A stretch of DNA of 64,000 nucleotides from Blumeriella jaapii (GCA_009599575.1 VWND01000025.1:62001-126000), one strand, 5' to 3'; counted from the stretch's first letter, positions 24,086 through 35,764 are shown. Numbers and translations: made by a program. Notes: generated by a model from the letters alone, not told the origin.

Positions 24086-26468
24086 TCACATAACAGAGCA
24101 TTTACTCTGCTGGCACTGGTCCATGTAGCCTTCCTCCTCTTCCTTCCCCAACGCCATGTTCTGCCGCCTCACAACACCAGTCACCTTGAGCTTGTGCTCC
24201 CCTTCCACATGCCACCACCGCAGTCTCTGGATCATGCCCCCATCCTTATCATCCACGCTGATCTCCCACTTGCCTGCGCTTACCACAACATCGCACTTGT
24301 CTTTCGGAAAATGGAACTCTGGCAAGAAGATCTCCGTGGGTTTCTCTTCAGTACTCGGCTTGTGGGCAAGCAAGGAGAAGGTGAAGATGCAATTGCGGAG
24401 ATCAAATTTGTAGGCGAGGACATTGCCTACCGTATGGATAGGTGAGGGACGTACGTATGCTTCAGCTGCACGGTAACCAGGGGAATTGGTGAGTTCAGGG
24501 GGCGCATCGGAGGGGTTCGAGGAGATGGATGGGGTACTCAGTTTGTCTTTTATGTTGCCCGGATTGACGGTTGATTCATCGGAGAAGTCTCGCTTTGTTT
24601 TAGGGCCTGCTTTGGGGACTAGGCTGGCGGTTGAATCCGTAGGTGGAGAGCTAGGAATGGGAGAAAGTGGTAGAGGTTGGTCGTCGAGGGAGAAAATGGA
24701 AAGATCCTCTCCATTCCATTGATCGCCCAATTGGTGTTTATTCTGTTTCTGTTAGTCATGATCGCTCAAAAGTATAGACTGAGACCAACCTCGCACATGT
24801 AGAGCCAAAGAGTATATCCGGCCATGGAAGAGCCTTCCACAGCAAAGTGGTTGGCGTCCATGGCTCCAGACTGACTTGAATAGTCTCCGGTCTTGTAAGC
24901 GTACTGGTCGTCCATGTCATAAGGAATACCAAACTCAGTCAACACGCAGGGATGGTTGCCCATGTAATCGAGACCTTCCTGTCTGATGGCTGAGAGTTGG
25001 TCTTTGAAGCAATTTCGAATGGCGGTCTCTCCGATTTTCACGGCAAAAGCAGGAGTCAAATAGCGCCCGCGCAGTACTCCAAAGACATCCACGTTCCAGT
25101 ACCGATTCCATTTCTTGGTAAGAAGAGTGATTCCATCATAGTAATGAGGTGCATAGACCATTTTCGGGTCATCATCCTTGGTTCCCTTGATTAATGGGGG
25201 AACCTCAAGGACCGGCGGTTGGCAAAACATGATGCAATCTTTGTGATGGCTTCGAATCGCATCCCTGTGTTTCCGGTAATAGTCCATGAAATATGTATTC
25301 GTGAACTTTTCGTAGTCAACAACCTCACCCCGGGGATCCTTCCTGAAATAGTCTTTCTTGAGTAGAGTGTCGGTGGCAGGATCCCAGACCCCGTGTTGTG
25401 CCCAAACACACTCTCCGAGTTTCCAACCCGGATCTCGCTTGTAGCCGTATCTTGACTCGTCGTAATTCGCCGGAAGCCACGCGCTCTCTCCCTGTGGGTC
25501 TACAAGCACCCGTCCAGATTTGAATGGCCCCATGCCACCAAAGTCCCACGTGTCGATCTCGCACGCCCTTCCAGATCCCGTCAACATGGCCTGCCAAGCA
25601 GTGGGTGATGTTCCCTTCTGTAGCTTCTGCTCGCACGGGATCACGCTGATATCGGGCCACCCTACGTACCCACGATTTGGCTCATTCATACTCTCCCATC
25701 CAATAACGACATCGTCTTCCAAATCGCCAGCCTCGTGGATGCGTTTTGCTAAGTGAGCAGTCGCATCGATGAAGTGATCTTGTAGATAGTCTTGAATATT
25801 CCTTCCGTCGATGATGCACTTGGGTGCGAAGTCCCTTCCGCTGAAGAAGAAGGTGAATATTGTCTGACAGGCTAATCGGTAATAGTTGGTCGACCAGATC
25901 ATCTTTGGGAAGTTCTCGGGTTCGGGGTAGGTATTGTGTACCAAGGAAGCTTCGGTCGCGGCAAAGCTTTGGGGATTCAACCCGCAAGCATACAACGTCC
26001 ACAATGGAGCCCCCGAACCACCTGCGAACCGTGACCACTGCATTGGTTAGCTACATTCCCACATCTGAACACAACTCCACGTACAACATCCTGATGTGGA
26101 TCCATAAAGATGTAGAACCCGTAACTTCTTCCCAGCCGCAGAATCTCGATGGTGTGCGCTATCCATTCTTCGTCATATATTCCCGGCCCAGCCGCCTCGA
26201 TCGCCTCCCAGGTAAAGACAAATCTTATCGTGTTGTATCCCCAGCGCTTTAACCTCGAGTAGTGCAGGTGTGCGTCTTCCCGCGGAAACGGCCTGGAATG
26301 AAAGTTCACCGTGTCTCCGTCGAAAAAGTCCAGCGGGACATGGGAAGGCTGATGCGGGTTGCTGGGGTATTTGGCATCTCCGGCCATGTTGATCCCGCGC
26401 AGCGTCACCTGCCTGCCATGGTCGTCGCGGAAAATGCCATTCTCGATGGTCAGTCTTGGTTTGGACAT
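24086..26468 (-). CDS. GH5 ergosteryl-beta-glucosidase / glucosylceramidase (EGCrP2-like)
   Basis: This glycoside hydrolase family 5 enzyme resembles fungal EGCrP2/Sgl1, which removes glucose from ergosteryl-glucoside (and related EGCrP1 from glucosylceramide). Exons 26468-26085, 26037-24790 and 24742-24086 have GT-AG introns and give 762 aa. Visible family motifs are RFVFTWEAIEAAGPG, FIFMDPHQDVWSRFAGGSGAP and the acid/base in WESMNEPNRG (E247). The nucleophile is in VLTEFGIP (E496). A variable Ser/Pro linker follows, then a C-terminal beta-sandwich-like domain. There is no signal peptide, consistent with an intracellular enzyme. The protein ends in CSVM, which fits a CaaX prenylation box (Met as X favours farnesylation), with another Cys six residues before. 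Whether the substrate is sterol glucoside or ceramide cannot be settled here. Confidence 0.92.
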
Positions 26469-27115
26469 GATATGTGATTTCCGGGTCGCGAGGATTAGAC
26501 ACGGCGTAGTGCTATCGAGCCCTCGCAGTAGAGGGCGAAACTTCCGGCGAAAAAAACGTCCTGCCAGCGTCGAGGGAGGTATCTGGTCGTGGCGTGCGGA
26601 AAAGGGATGATATCAAGGACCCTGTTGACATGGATCGAGACGATTATGATTATGCGCGGCACTGACTGGAGCTACAGGACTGCAACAGCTGTGCGCAAGG
26701 TGCTTTGCTGAAGGATTGGGTAGATGTGTAGATGGGTAGATGGGCAACTGGGTTGATGGGTTGATGGGTTGATGGGTTGATAAGTAGAGGAAGTTCTGTG
26801 GATGGGGAGATGGGGAGATGGGTATTTAAGCAAAGTCGATATGCAAATGATCGGCCAATCCCCCGCAGTCCCCCCGGCCCGGCCTCAAATCCTCCAGGGT
26901 CACAGCCAATCGACCCACCACAGCCAAGTCCGACTCAGACGCAGCGACGAGGCTGAGGAAAAGTGCCCGCTTGGTTGGCCGGTCTCGTCACTTCCGAATA
27001 GCTTCACTTCCGAATAGCTTCACTTCCGGATAGCTTCACTTCCCCCTCGCCCCCAAACCTTTGCAGCGGGTATCTCTCGAGCCATGCCAGGGCTTGCGAC
27101 ATCTTCTCAGTCAAC
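26469..27115. promoter_or_regulatory. Divergent promoter, GH5 glucosidase / SKI3
   Basis: This 647 bp spacer lies between two divergent starts. It contains a degenerate GATGGGT(T) minisatellite (about 26715-26830) and, next to SKI3, a 16 nt tandem repeat. Confidence 0.65.
26988..27043 (+). repeat. 16 nt tandem repeat in SKI3 promoter/leader
   Basis: Three and a half copies of tcacttccgaatagct lie end to end (26988-27003, 27004-27019, 27020-27035, partial 27036-27043). Copy three carries one A to G change. The block ends 72 bp before the SKI3 start codon. Confidence 0.95.
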
Positions 27116-30100
27116 ATGTCAAAATCCAAGGGTGTCAAAGAGTCGCTGAAAGCGATTGGTGCTTCGGTCAAGGCCCAACATTACGACGATGCCGTACAAG
27201 AAGCCCAGAAGCTGTTGGCATCGGACCCAAACAACTACCAGGCGTATGTGCTGATACGGACAGTGGTGCAGAAGAGCCCGAGCTCGGTATTTCCCTCTTC
27301 AAAGCACGCAAGCTGAATTGATACAGGTCGATTTTCCTCGGATTCTGCTATGCCAAACAGAACAAGCTTGCGGAAGCCGAACAGGCATACGATGCGGCAG
27401 CGAGACTCCGAGAGGCCGAGCCGCAAGCCTGGCAAGGTCTAATTCAGCTCTACGAGAAGGGGGGCAGTGAGAAGCTGGCCGCCTACCAGACCGCAGCTTT
27501 GAAGCTGGCCCAGATATACGAAGCAGCAGACGACAAATACAGATGTCAGTGTGTGGTGGACGCCTTTCTCCTATTCGCCAAAAGTCAAGGGACACGCCTT
27601 CAGCACAAGAAAGCCCAGGAGATAGTGCTGCCCACAAGTCCGATTTACGACTACCTTGAAGGTAGAGTTCCACATCCCGCCCACACCTACCAGATCATTG
27701 CACAAATCACCGAGTTTGAGGAGAAAGAACGCATCAATACGCAGATTGGGGAGAGGAGGACCAGACTTGGTGCGAAAATTGGTCAGGTCACTACTGAAGT
27801 CAAGCGGGAGGTGCTGAAGGACAGTGATCTGGAAAAAATTTACGGTCAGATCATTGATTGGAGCAACGACGATGAGATCCGACGACAATATGAGGAGAAA
27901 CTTCTTCAGAGATGCGTCGAGACCCTAGCAGTGCTTCCCCCAGGCGAAGATAAGATCCAGAAGCGCAACAAGGTTATAAAGTTGGCTACTGACATGGTCA
28001 TCATAAAGCACCCTTTCAAGCTTGCGTGGGACATTGCAATGGAATGGAGAGATGTAGCACATGTTCGAGATCTGGATGTCAACGTATTGCGGGAATACTA
28101 CGCCTTCTTCCCTACTGCCGGTCTCGCCCGCATCTTGCGAGGATACTTGAGTAGCGAAATATCACCATTTCCATCACCACCCCCTGTCCAGAAAGCTGTA
28201 TCACCGGGTTCTGACGAGAGTGAGGATGACGACGACGATGGTGGCGGGGTGTCACTAGATGGTCCAATGCCTGGCGAGGACCGATTACTCTTAATGGATG
28301 ATGGCATGGCAGATGCAGGGAAGTCGATTCTTGCTCACAGACTGATGGGCGAGTACTATCAGTACCTCGAAGAATACGAGACTGTTGCAGAGCTTACGCG
28401 AAATGGTCGAAGACTAATAACTGAGGAGTCTAACACGACTGGCCTGAAATTTGAACACTCTTCTGATGCTATGACTGCCCTCCTGGGTACCGCTCTCGTT
28501 TACTACCAATCTCCTAAGAACCACCCGGAAGCCAAGACTTTGTTCGATGGACTTCTTGAGCGGAATCCTACTTCCACGCCAGCTTTGATTGGTGTAGGTC
28601 TAATCTATGAAGAAGAAGAGAATTACCCGGCAGCCATCGACTTTCTGGGGCGTGCACTTCAGCGCGACCCAAACAACATTCGCGTCAAAACCGAGGCAGC
28701 TTGGGTGAAAGCTCTCAATGGCGATTACGAGCGAGGTAGAGACGAATTGGGAGATTGCCTCGCTCAGATCAACGGCAAGGACCCTCGCAACAAAGACCTG
28801 CTTTCTGAGACCCAATATCGCGTTGGGATTTGTCTCTGGAACATCGATACTACAAGGCCGGCACGGAAAGACAGAAACGGCGCCTATTCGTACTTTTTGG
28901 CGGCCTTGAAGAGCAACTTAAACTACGCACCTGCTTATACTAGTCTCGGAGTCTTCTACGCCGACTACTTGAAGGACAAGAAAAGATCCCGAAAGTGTTT
29001 TCAAAAGGCATTTGAACTCTCCGCTTTGGAGGTGGAGGCTGCGGAGCGATTGGCGAGAATCTTTGCCGAACAAGGAGAATGGGAACTTGTTGAAGTTGTT
29101 GCCCAGAGAGTGGTAGGTTCTGGGAAGGTTCGACCATCTCCAGGTTCAAAGAAGAAGGGTATCAGTTGGCCATTTGCAGCGTTAGGCACAGCAGAGTTGA
29201 ACAAGCAAGAGTACGCCAAGAGCATTGTTTCTTTTCAATCCGCCCTCAGAATCACACCGAACGACTATCATTCCTGGGTCGGTCTTGGCGAGAGTTACCA
29301 CAACTCAGGTCGATACATTGCCGCCACCAAGGCATTTCAGCATGCTGAAAAGTTTGAGCACGAGGTCGAGCAACAAAAGTCTGGAGAGACGTGGTTTGCT
29401 AAATACATGCTTGCCAATGTCAAGCGAGAACTGGGAGACTACGATGACGCTATCAAGGGTTACAAAGCCGTTCTCGAAAACCGGCCAGCTGAGGTCGGGG
29501 TTTCAATCGCCTTGATTCAGGCACTTTTAGAGGGTGCGTGGACTGGAATCGACAAGGGCTTGTTTGGATACGCCGCAGCACAAGCAGTTGAATTGATTGA
29601 CGCCTCTCTCGCACTTGCGCCCAAAAGTTCCGATGCCTTCAATCTCTGGAGAGCAGTGGGAGATGCGTGCTCGGTCTTCTCGTGGATCCAGAGCCGAACA
29701 TCAGACTTTCCACATGAAAAGATAAAACGCCTCTTGCAAATTGGTGGCGCGAAGGATGCTTATGAGATCTTTGCAGATGCTGATGGCGTTGGAGTCGACG
29801 TTGTATTTGCAAATGGACTATACCCCGAAGACGAGGTTGAGGGCTTGAATTTGACGAGATGTTTGCATGCTTCGATACTTGCTCATAAACGGGCAATACA
29901 TGTATCGGCCCATGATGTTCACGCTCAGGCTGTCGCATACTACAACCTGGGATGGGCAGAGCATCGAGCCCACGTCTGTTTAAGTGCTAGTATGAAGAAG
30001 CGATCGACACGGTATCTCAAGACTGCTGTTCGCTGTTTCAAGAGGGCCATCGAGCTCGAAGCGGGAAATTCTGAGTTCTGGAATGCTCTCGGTATTGTCA

Positions 30101-31479
30101 CCAGTGAGCTGAATCCGAAGGTCGCTCAGCATTCATTCGTCAGGAGCCTTTTCTTGAACGAAAGAAGCTCGCAAGCCTGGACAAATCTGGGCACTTTGTA
30201 CCTGCTGCAGAGTGACTATGAGCTTGCGAATGAAGCTTTCACGCGCGCCCAATCCAACGACCCGGATTTTGCTCATGCATGGATTGGCCAAGGGCTACTG
30301 GCACTTCTGCTAAATGGCGACGCCCACGAGGCTAACCTTCTTTTTACGCATGCCATGGAAATCTCCGAATCCTCATCTTTGATCACCAAGAAGCAATACT
30401 CGCAATCTACCTTTGACCAACTCCTGTCATCAACATCGCCCTCCAGCATCACGGATCTTGTCCAGCCATTATTCGCGCTTAAGCAACTACAGTCCATGGA
30501 CCCAAGCGACACTGTGTTTCAATACCTGTCAACGCTCTTCCTAGAACGTGTAGGCGATGTCAACTTGGCATTGGAAGCACTCTCCAATATTTGCACTGCT
30601 GTCGAAGCCGACTACGAAGTCACCGAATCATCAGCATCCCTCTCACGTTTTGCCCTTGCAAAAGCAGACCTTGCCCGTTCACAACTAGCCGCTGGCCAGT
30701 ACGAAGAAGCCATCGAAAATGGCGACACCGCACTCCAGCTCAGTGACGAAGATGCAGGTAACGAACTCACAGCCGAGTCCCGCCAACGCTGCAGACTATC
30801 TGCACATCTTACAGTCGGCCTCGCACAATACTATTTGGGAGATCCTGAAGCTGCTTTCCAGTACTTTCATCCCGCTCTCGAAGAGTCCAATTCGAATCCC
30901 GACGCCGTGTGTCTCCTAGCACAAGTTCTGTGGGCTAAAGGCGACGGAGCTTCGCGCGAATCCGCTCGAGACCACCTGTACACCTGCGTCGACACACACC
31001 CCGAGCACGTGCAATCCATTCTCTTGCTAGCACTCATTGCAATACTCGACAACAACAACGCCCTCGAAGACGTCACGGCCCGTCTCCAAGACTTACGTGC
31101 TACTCACACGATTACTGATCTCGAGCAATCACAAGTCTCCGAGATCCTGGGCGCTATCGCCGCACTCCCCGGAACGGACGGAACGGATGCGAACAAAGAG
31201 ATCTTGTGGGAGATCCAAAAAGATGTGCTCCTGCATCCTGCACAGCCACATGGGTGGAGTCGGCTGACGAAGGCGGAGGGTGATTATTCTACAGCGGAGA
31301 TGGCACTTAAGACTGCGGTGAAGGGCGTCCCGCCTAGAGGGAAACTGGAGGCCACGGATCTGGCATCTGCGTTTGCTGGGACGGGTAAAGTAGGTGATGC
31401 GCAGAGGGCGGTTGTAGTCGCGCCATGGATCGGCGAGGGATGGGAGAATTTGGCTGCGGTGGTGGCCGAACGGGAATAA
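27116..31479 (+). CDS. SKI3: Superkiller protein 3 (Ski3), TPR scaffold of the SKI complex
   Basis: Ski3 is the TPR scaffold of the Ski2-Ski3-Ski8 complex, which feeds RNA to the cytoplasmic exosome for 3'-5' decay. Exon 1 (27116-27243) and exon 2 (27327-31479) are joined by a GT-AG intron (NNYQA|SIFLGFCYAKQ) and give 1426 aa, normal for fungal Ski3. TPR-type helices start at once (HYDDAVQEAQKLL, KLAEAEQAYDAAARL). Further TPR arrays follow, such as YPAAIDFLGRALQRDPNN, EYAKSIVSFQSALRITPND and YDDAIKGYKAVLENRP. An acidic insert (SDESEDDDDDG) lies near residue 370. The 4.1 kb exon has no frame break. It diverges from the GH5 glucosidase gene. Confidence 0.95.
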
Positions 31480-32455
31480 AGGATGGCATGAGCGACGATG
31501 ATGATGATGAGACGCGCAGAATGACCAAAACAAGATAGCAATGAAAGTAGGTGTAGACTGCACAAAGCTGCAGCGATGCAATGCAAGAAGGCTTCCTGTT
31601 TGGTGGTCGATAGAAATTAGAAACACGTTCGTAACGCATTGAGCTACTACATGAAGTACAAGATAATACTTGCGATCTCCAAGGAGAAACCGTTATTGCT
31701 TCACCTCATCCTCTCATCCGAACAGGCAGACCACGGCACCGCGTCCTGGAACGAAGGAGGTCCGCATCATTGATGTTATTCGCTCAAGCGGGTGCTCTCT
31801 CGATACGCGCACAAACATGCCAACGCTCCTGTCAAGTAGGGATGCTCGTACCGGGCTCTGGGGCCTGGCAGGGTACCGTCGAACGCAGTGGAAACCAAAC
31901 TTCGCTACGCCGACCGCTTGGATCGCGAGTGTTCGTCCCGGTGAGGGGTCTCGGTGCTCTTCCTCGTTGGTAGGTGGGGGAGCGCTCTACGCTGGGCAGC
32001 GCCGGCGGTTGTTGTGTGTCGATGTCTAAGCGAGCTTCTGTCTGTTGACATTCGCCCGTGCTCGCTTCTGATGTGGCTCGTCTCTTTCGGGGTTAGGCGG
32101 TATCTTCGGGTTTGCAAATTCTTAGCTTTCGTGCTAACCAGAAAACCTACAGTTAAGCATATAAATAAGTATATGCTAGAAAATTAGCATTGATAGCGTT
32201 ACTTTAGGGGCCTTTGAACCCAAAAAAAATACTTTTTGTGGCCTGGTAGCATCCTTCCTCGACGGCATATCAAGTGGGATATTTACATTATTCTTTCTAC
32301 TCCTTCCGATCAGTTGTCGTCTGAGGTCCAGCGCGACAGTAACTAAAGCCCATGTTACAGATGATGGCATGCAAAACTGCGACACCAGGAAAACAAAACC
32401 AGCTCGCTCCCAGAGCAATCGGAACACATGCCCGCCCTTGCACATCTGGTTGCGC
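31480..32455. other. Gene-free spacer with AT-rich patch
   Basis: This is the convergent spacer between SKI3 and the copper transporter gene. The segment from about 32100 to 32300 is clearly AT-richer than its surroundings and contains a small hairpin (atgcta-gaaaat-tagcat, 32170-32190 region). It may be a decayed repeat. No gene was recognised. Confidence 0.5.
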
Positions 32456-33088
32456 TCAACTGCAGCAGACAGTCGTCTCCGCGAGACCCGTAGCTGTAGG
32501 CGGCGAGGCCTCCCTCACGCCAAGTTGCACCTTGTGCTCAAACCAGTCGCAAAAGAACTTTCCGAATCCGGCGCCGATGACAATCGAGATGATGATGTAG
32601 CCATTGAAGTACATGGCAAGCAACATGATGAGATACGCGACGCCGAAAGTGACGGCGTAGATGACCGAGCGGACGATCTGCTGCAGGGCCGACGCACGGA
32701 AGACGAGCGTGGTGGGGGAGTGCGCCGCGGGGAGACACGCGCGCTTCTCACCCTCGCCGGCGTCTGCGGCCAGGAAGGCCGCCCGGCGCTGGAATTGGCG
32801 CAGCAGGTCGTTGTCGTACTCTTTGCCCGCGCGGCGGAGGGCCTCCAGAAGGACGACCAGGGCGGCGACGCCGAGGCAGGTCGCGGCCATCATGCCGTCG
32901 TTGGTGATTCGCCATGATTGAGCGAGGAAACAGGCGTCGATGGTGGTCCAGTTCCAGAGCATCTACATCGGTGGATCGTCAGTACGCTGGTAGATGATTG
33001 GGGAGAGCGAGTGGTATGTGTGAATAGGAGCGCCACTGACAGAAACTACACATTCCCTCGACACGCTTTCGCCATCGCCGTGGTTCAT
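32456..33088 (-). CDS. CTR-family high-affinity copper transporter
   Basis: CTR proteins form trimeric plasma-membrane or vacuolar pores for Cu(I). Exons 33088-33050 and 32962-32456 are joined by an 87 nt GT-AG intron (SREC|MLWNW) and give 181 aa. The protein has the typical MLWNWTT entry and a first helix with a long loop. TM2 carries the copper-selectivity MxxxM (LIMLLAMYFNGYI) and TM3 carries GxxxG (GAGFG), followed by KFFCDWFEHKV. A C-terminal Cys-Cys pair (TVCCS) could pass copper to chaperones. The N-terminus is short and not methionine-rich, having only MNHGDG with a His and later a Cys. It is transcribed divergently from a ferric/cupric reductase, its likely partner. Confidence 0.93.
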
Positions 33089-33144
33089 GGTGACGGCTGC
33101 AAGCGCTTGCGAGACGGAGAAGCAAGACGGAGAAAGCAGAAAGC

Positions 33145-33159
33145 TGATGCTGATGCTGA
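33145..33159 (+). promoter_or_regulatory. Two overlapping Cuf1-type (CuSE-like) words
   Basis: TGATGCTGA occurs at 33145-33153 and again at 33151-33159. Both fit the fission yeast Cuf1 copper-signalling element DDHTGCTGD. They lie in a GCT/GAT triplet repeat only 57-71 bp from the transporter start, so chance or a 5' UTR location is possible. Confidence 0.35.
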
Positions 33160-33284
33160 CGCTGGTGCTGCTAATGCTGCTAATGCTGCTTTCTATCCAG
33201 CTCAATTTCTGTACCGATCTGACTTCGAGTTCTGTTTTTGAGGGAATACCTAGGAACACTAGTGTGGAAGGATGGCTGGATGTT

Positions 33285-33290
33285 CACGTG
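33285..33290. promoter_or_regulatory. CACGTG E-box (TTCACGTGACC)
   Basis: This perfect palindrome TCACGTGA sits in the shared promoter. It matches the core bound by bHLH proteins such as Cbf1 or SREBP-type factors. Confidence 0.5.
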
Positions 33291-33302
33291 ACCACTCAAT
33301 GG

Positions 33303-33308
33303 CACGTG
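33303..33308. promoter_or_regulatory. CACGTG E-box (second)
   Basis: This second CACGTG lies 18 bp after the first, in context GGCACGTGAT. Confidence 0.45.
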
Positions 33309-33473
33309 ATATCACGGCCGAAGGTTCTCAGCTGCGCAAAGGTACAGTAAAGTACAGTATCTCTGTACAGCAGTAGAAACAACACCGAATTCAAACAACC
33401 GAATGGAGACCAGTCTTACTATATCACCAACCTGTGAAATCAATTATTTTCTTCTCCCACCATTCTCTTCCCA

Positions 33474-33485
33474 CTATCTTGCTCA
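33474..33485 (+). promoter_or_regulatory. GATA-type site and Mac1-like CTTGCTCA
   Basis: CTATCT (reverse AGATAG, matching HGATAR) abuts CTTGCTCA, one base from the yeast Mac1 core TTTGCTCA. Both types are linked to iron or copper control in fungi. Single sites like this occur by chance. Confidence 0.3.
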
Positions 33486-33558
33486 AATTGCCTCTGAACC
33501 CCTCGCCAAGCATGCATCCTGTGGGAATGGCCGTAAACGTGGTAGAGTCACGGGGTGC

Positions 33559-33564
33559 CACGTG
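33559..33564. promoter_or_regulatory. CACGTG E-box (third)
   Basis: This third CACGTG (GCCACGTGACC) lies about 200 bp upstream of the reductase start. Confidence 0.45.
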
Positions 33565-33762
33565 ACCCCACTAATCACCTACCCAAGTTCTCGCGCTGCG
33601 CACTCCCATCACAACTATACAGAATTCACAGCCCGAAAACAAGACGAGTTTGTACTGTATCTCTTTTGGCGATGCCAACACGGATCAGTCGTGGAGTTCT
33701 CTTTCAACTACCGACTCGCAAGGTCTGAAGACAGCTAGAGTGTCGACGCTCTCTTTCACGAC

Positions 33763-35764
33763 ATGGCCGTTGCTCTCCACCAGCTCGTCGCCCGGGTGGG
33801 CTACCAGTCCCAGAACTTGTCAGACCCAACCGTGACTTACGTCTCGTACTGGGGCTACGCATTACGAGCCGTGCCGTGCGTCAAAGACCCCGGGACTTGC
33901 GAGTATTTCGAGGCCATCTACGGCGGCCATGAGGTCGGCATGCTTTACACGGGGATCCTCTGGTGCACCATTCTCGGCACCCTGCTTCTCTGGGCCGTGG
34001 GCCGTCGGTTTTGGGCTCCTCCAAGTGCCTCTGAAAGCCTTCCTCGCAGTCTTCTCGATCCAGAAAAGTCGACCGTTGCAACGTCAGCATGGGCGAGGTG
34101 GATCCGCGCTGGTGTCTCTGCCCGGCGCTCCTATCTGCTGCCCGACTCGCTTCACTTGATCTTCGGCCGAGCTACTCGCCTCCAAGTCGTGATCTTGCTG
34201 GTCTTGCTGGCCTATCTCACCATCTTCTCCTTCGCCGGCATCATCTGGAACTCGTGGAGAACGCCAGTCTCGGGCTACACGCCTGGCTTGACGCAGATCC
34301 GATCCAGTCTCGGCGTCTGGTCGGATCGTATTGGCACCCTCGCTATGCCTTGACTCCATTTTCGGTCATGCTTGCGTCTCGCGAATCGATCCTCTCTATC
34401 ATCACGGGAGTTCCTTACCAGAGCTTCAACTTTCTGCACCGCTGGCTAGGCTGGATCATTTTCGTTCAATCTCTGCTTCACACCATTGGCTGGACCCTCA
34501 TTGAGGCTCATTACTACCAGCCTCAGCCTAAAGTCGCCAACACGTGGATCAAGCAGCTCTACATGATTTGGGGATGCGTTGCTATGATTTTGCTCTTTAT
34601 CCTTGTCGTGCTGGCCACGCCTTGGGGAATTCGCCTCACAGGCTATGAGTTTTTTCGCAAGAGTCACTATGTCTTGGCCATGGTGTATATCGGTGCCTGC
34701 TACGGTCATTGGGACCCTCTGAAGTGCTTCCGTAAGTTCATTCCTTTTATTACCTGTTCACTTGTGCGTACTGACATCTTCGAGTGGTTCCTGGCCTTGT
34801 CATATGGTTCGTCGACCGAGGCATCAGAATCTTTCGCTCGGCCCTGATCCACTATCAATACCTGCCCGGCGGCACCATGGGCTTTAAGACCGCCAACGCG
34901 AACGTCGCCATCTTTCCCGACTCGCAGTACGGCGATGTCGTCCGTCTGGACTACCAGAACCCCCAGAACGCCTGGAACCCAGGCCAGCATTTTTATCTGT
35001 GCTTCACGTCCATCAGCGTCTGGCAATCTCACCCCTTCACGCCCCTCTCCCTGCCGATCGAGGAACACGGCGCGGTAACCCATTCGTACATCTTCCGCGC
35101 CAAAAAGGGCGAGACGCGGAAGATCGCCGACCTCGCTGCCCAGAGCGCCATTCCCACGACGCCGGTCGTGATGCAAGGGCCTTACGGCGAGGATCTCACT
35201 GCCCACCTCACACCCGACGTGAACGTGCTTGCCGTCGCTGGCGGAACGGGCATCACGTACGTGCTGCCTGTCCTTCTCTGGCTCGTTCGGCAGGATCCGG
35301 CGCCGGAACGCCGAACCACGCTGATCTGGGCGGTCCGCCGCCATCAAGACATCGAGTGGGTGCGCCCGGAACTCGACCTCGTGCTAGAGGCGGCTGCCTC
35401 GCATGGCATCACCGTCTGCACCCACGTCACGCGCGAGGAAGACACAGCTGCTAGCAATGGCTCGAGCGACGGTGAAAAGATGGCCATCGCTTCGACGGCG
35501 GCGGTCAAGCCATCGGCGTCTTCCTCATCTTCTCGGGATCATGGACACAGGCCCAGCCTTGGCCATCCAGATCTGTCGGCTCTGGTGCCTGCGTTTGTTG
35601 ATGGCACGAGTCGGGGACGGACCACGGTCTTTGCAAGTGGGCCCGGAGGTATGATCACGGAGCTGAGGAGCATCGTGGCGAAGCTGAACTCGGCAAAGAG
35701 GGTGTGGAGAGGGGAGGCGAAATTCGATGTGGAATTATTGTGTGATGACCGCTTGGAGTGGTAA
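33763..35764 (+). CDS. FRE-family ferric/cupric reductase
   Basis: This membrane flavocytochrome moves electrons from NADPH through FAD and two hemes to extracellular Fe(III) or Cu(II). It is encoded by 33763-34731 and 34785-35764 with one 53 nt intron (ctgac branch site, cgag acceptor), about 649 aa. Several transmembrane helices surround heme-ligand histidine candidates (FLHRWLGWIIFVQSLLHTIGW; RKSHYVLAMVYIGACYGHW). The FAD motif is HPFTPLSLP and the NADPH-binding motifs are GGTGIT and a C-terminal GPGGM. The frame breaks at about 34344: GTLA|YALTPFSVMLASR needs one extra T (CTCGCT-TAT). No intron fits there. Divergence from the CTR transporter gene suggests a copper-uptake role, though iron reduction is equally compatible with the family. 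Confidence 0.9.

Larger units (their letters stand above)
33089..33762. promoter_or_regulatory. Shared promoter of the copper transporter and reductase genes
   Basis: This 674 bp region lies between divergent start codons (33088 minus, 33763 plus). It contains three CACGTG boxes, overlapping copper-element-like words, one CTTGCTCA word and GTACAGTA repeats (33342-33356). Head-to-head placement of a metalloreductase and a Cu(I) transporter suggests co-regulation by copper status; this is an inference from context. Confidence 0.7.

Noticed and set aside
31850..32030. Possible structured RNA in the GC-rich SKI3 3' spacer
   Set aside because: I could not find tRNA boxes or 5S rRNA-like internal promoters.
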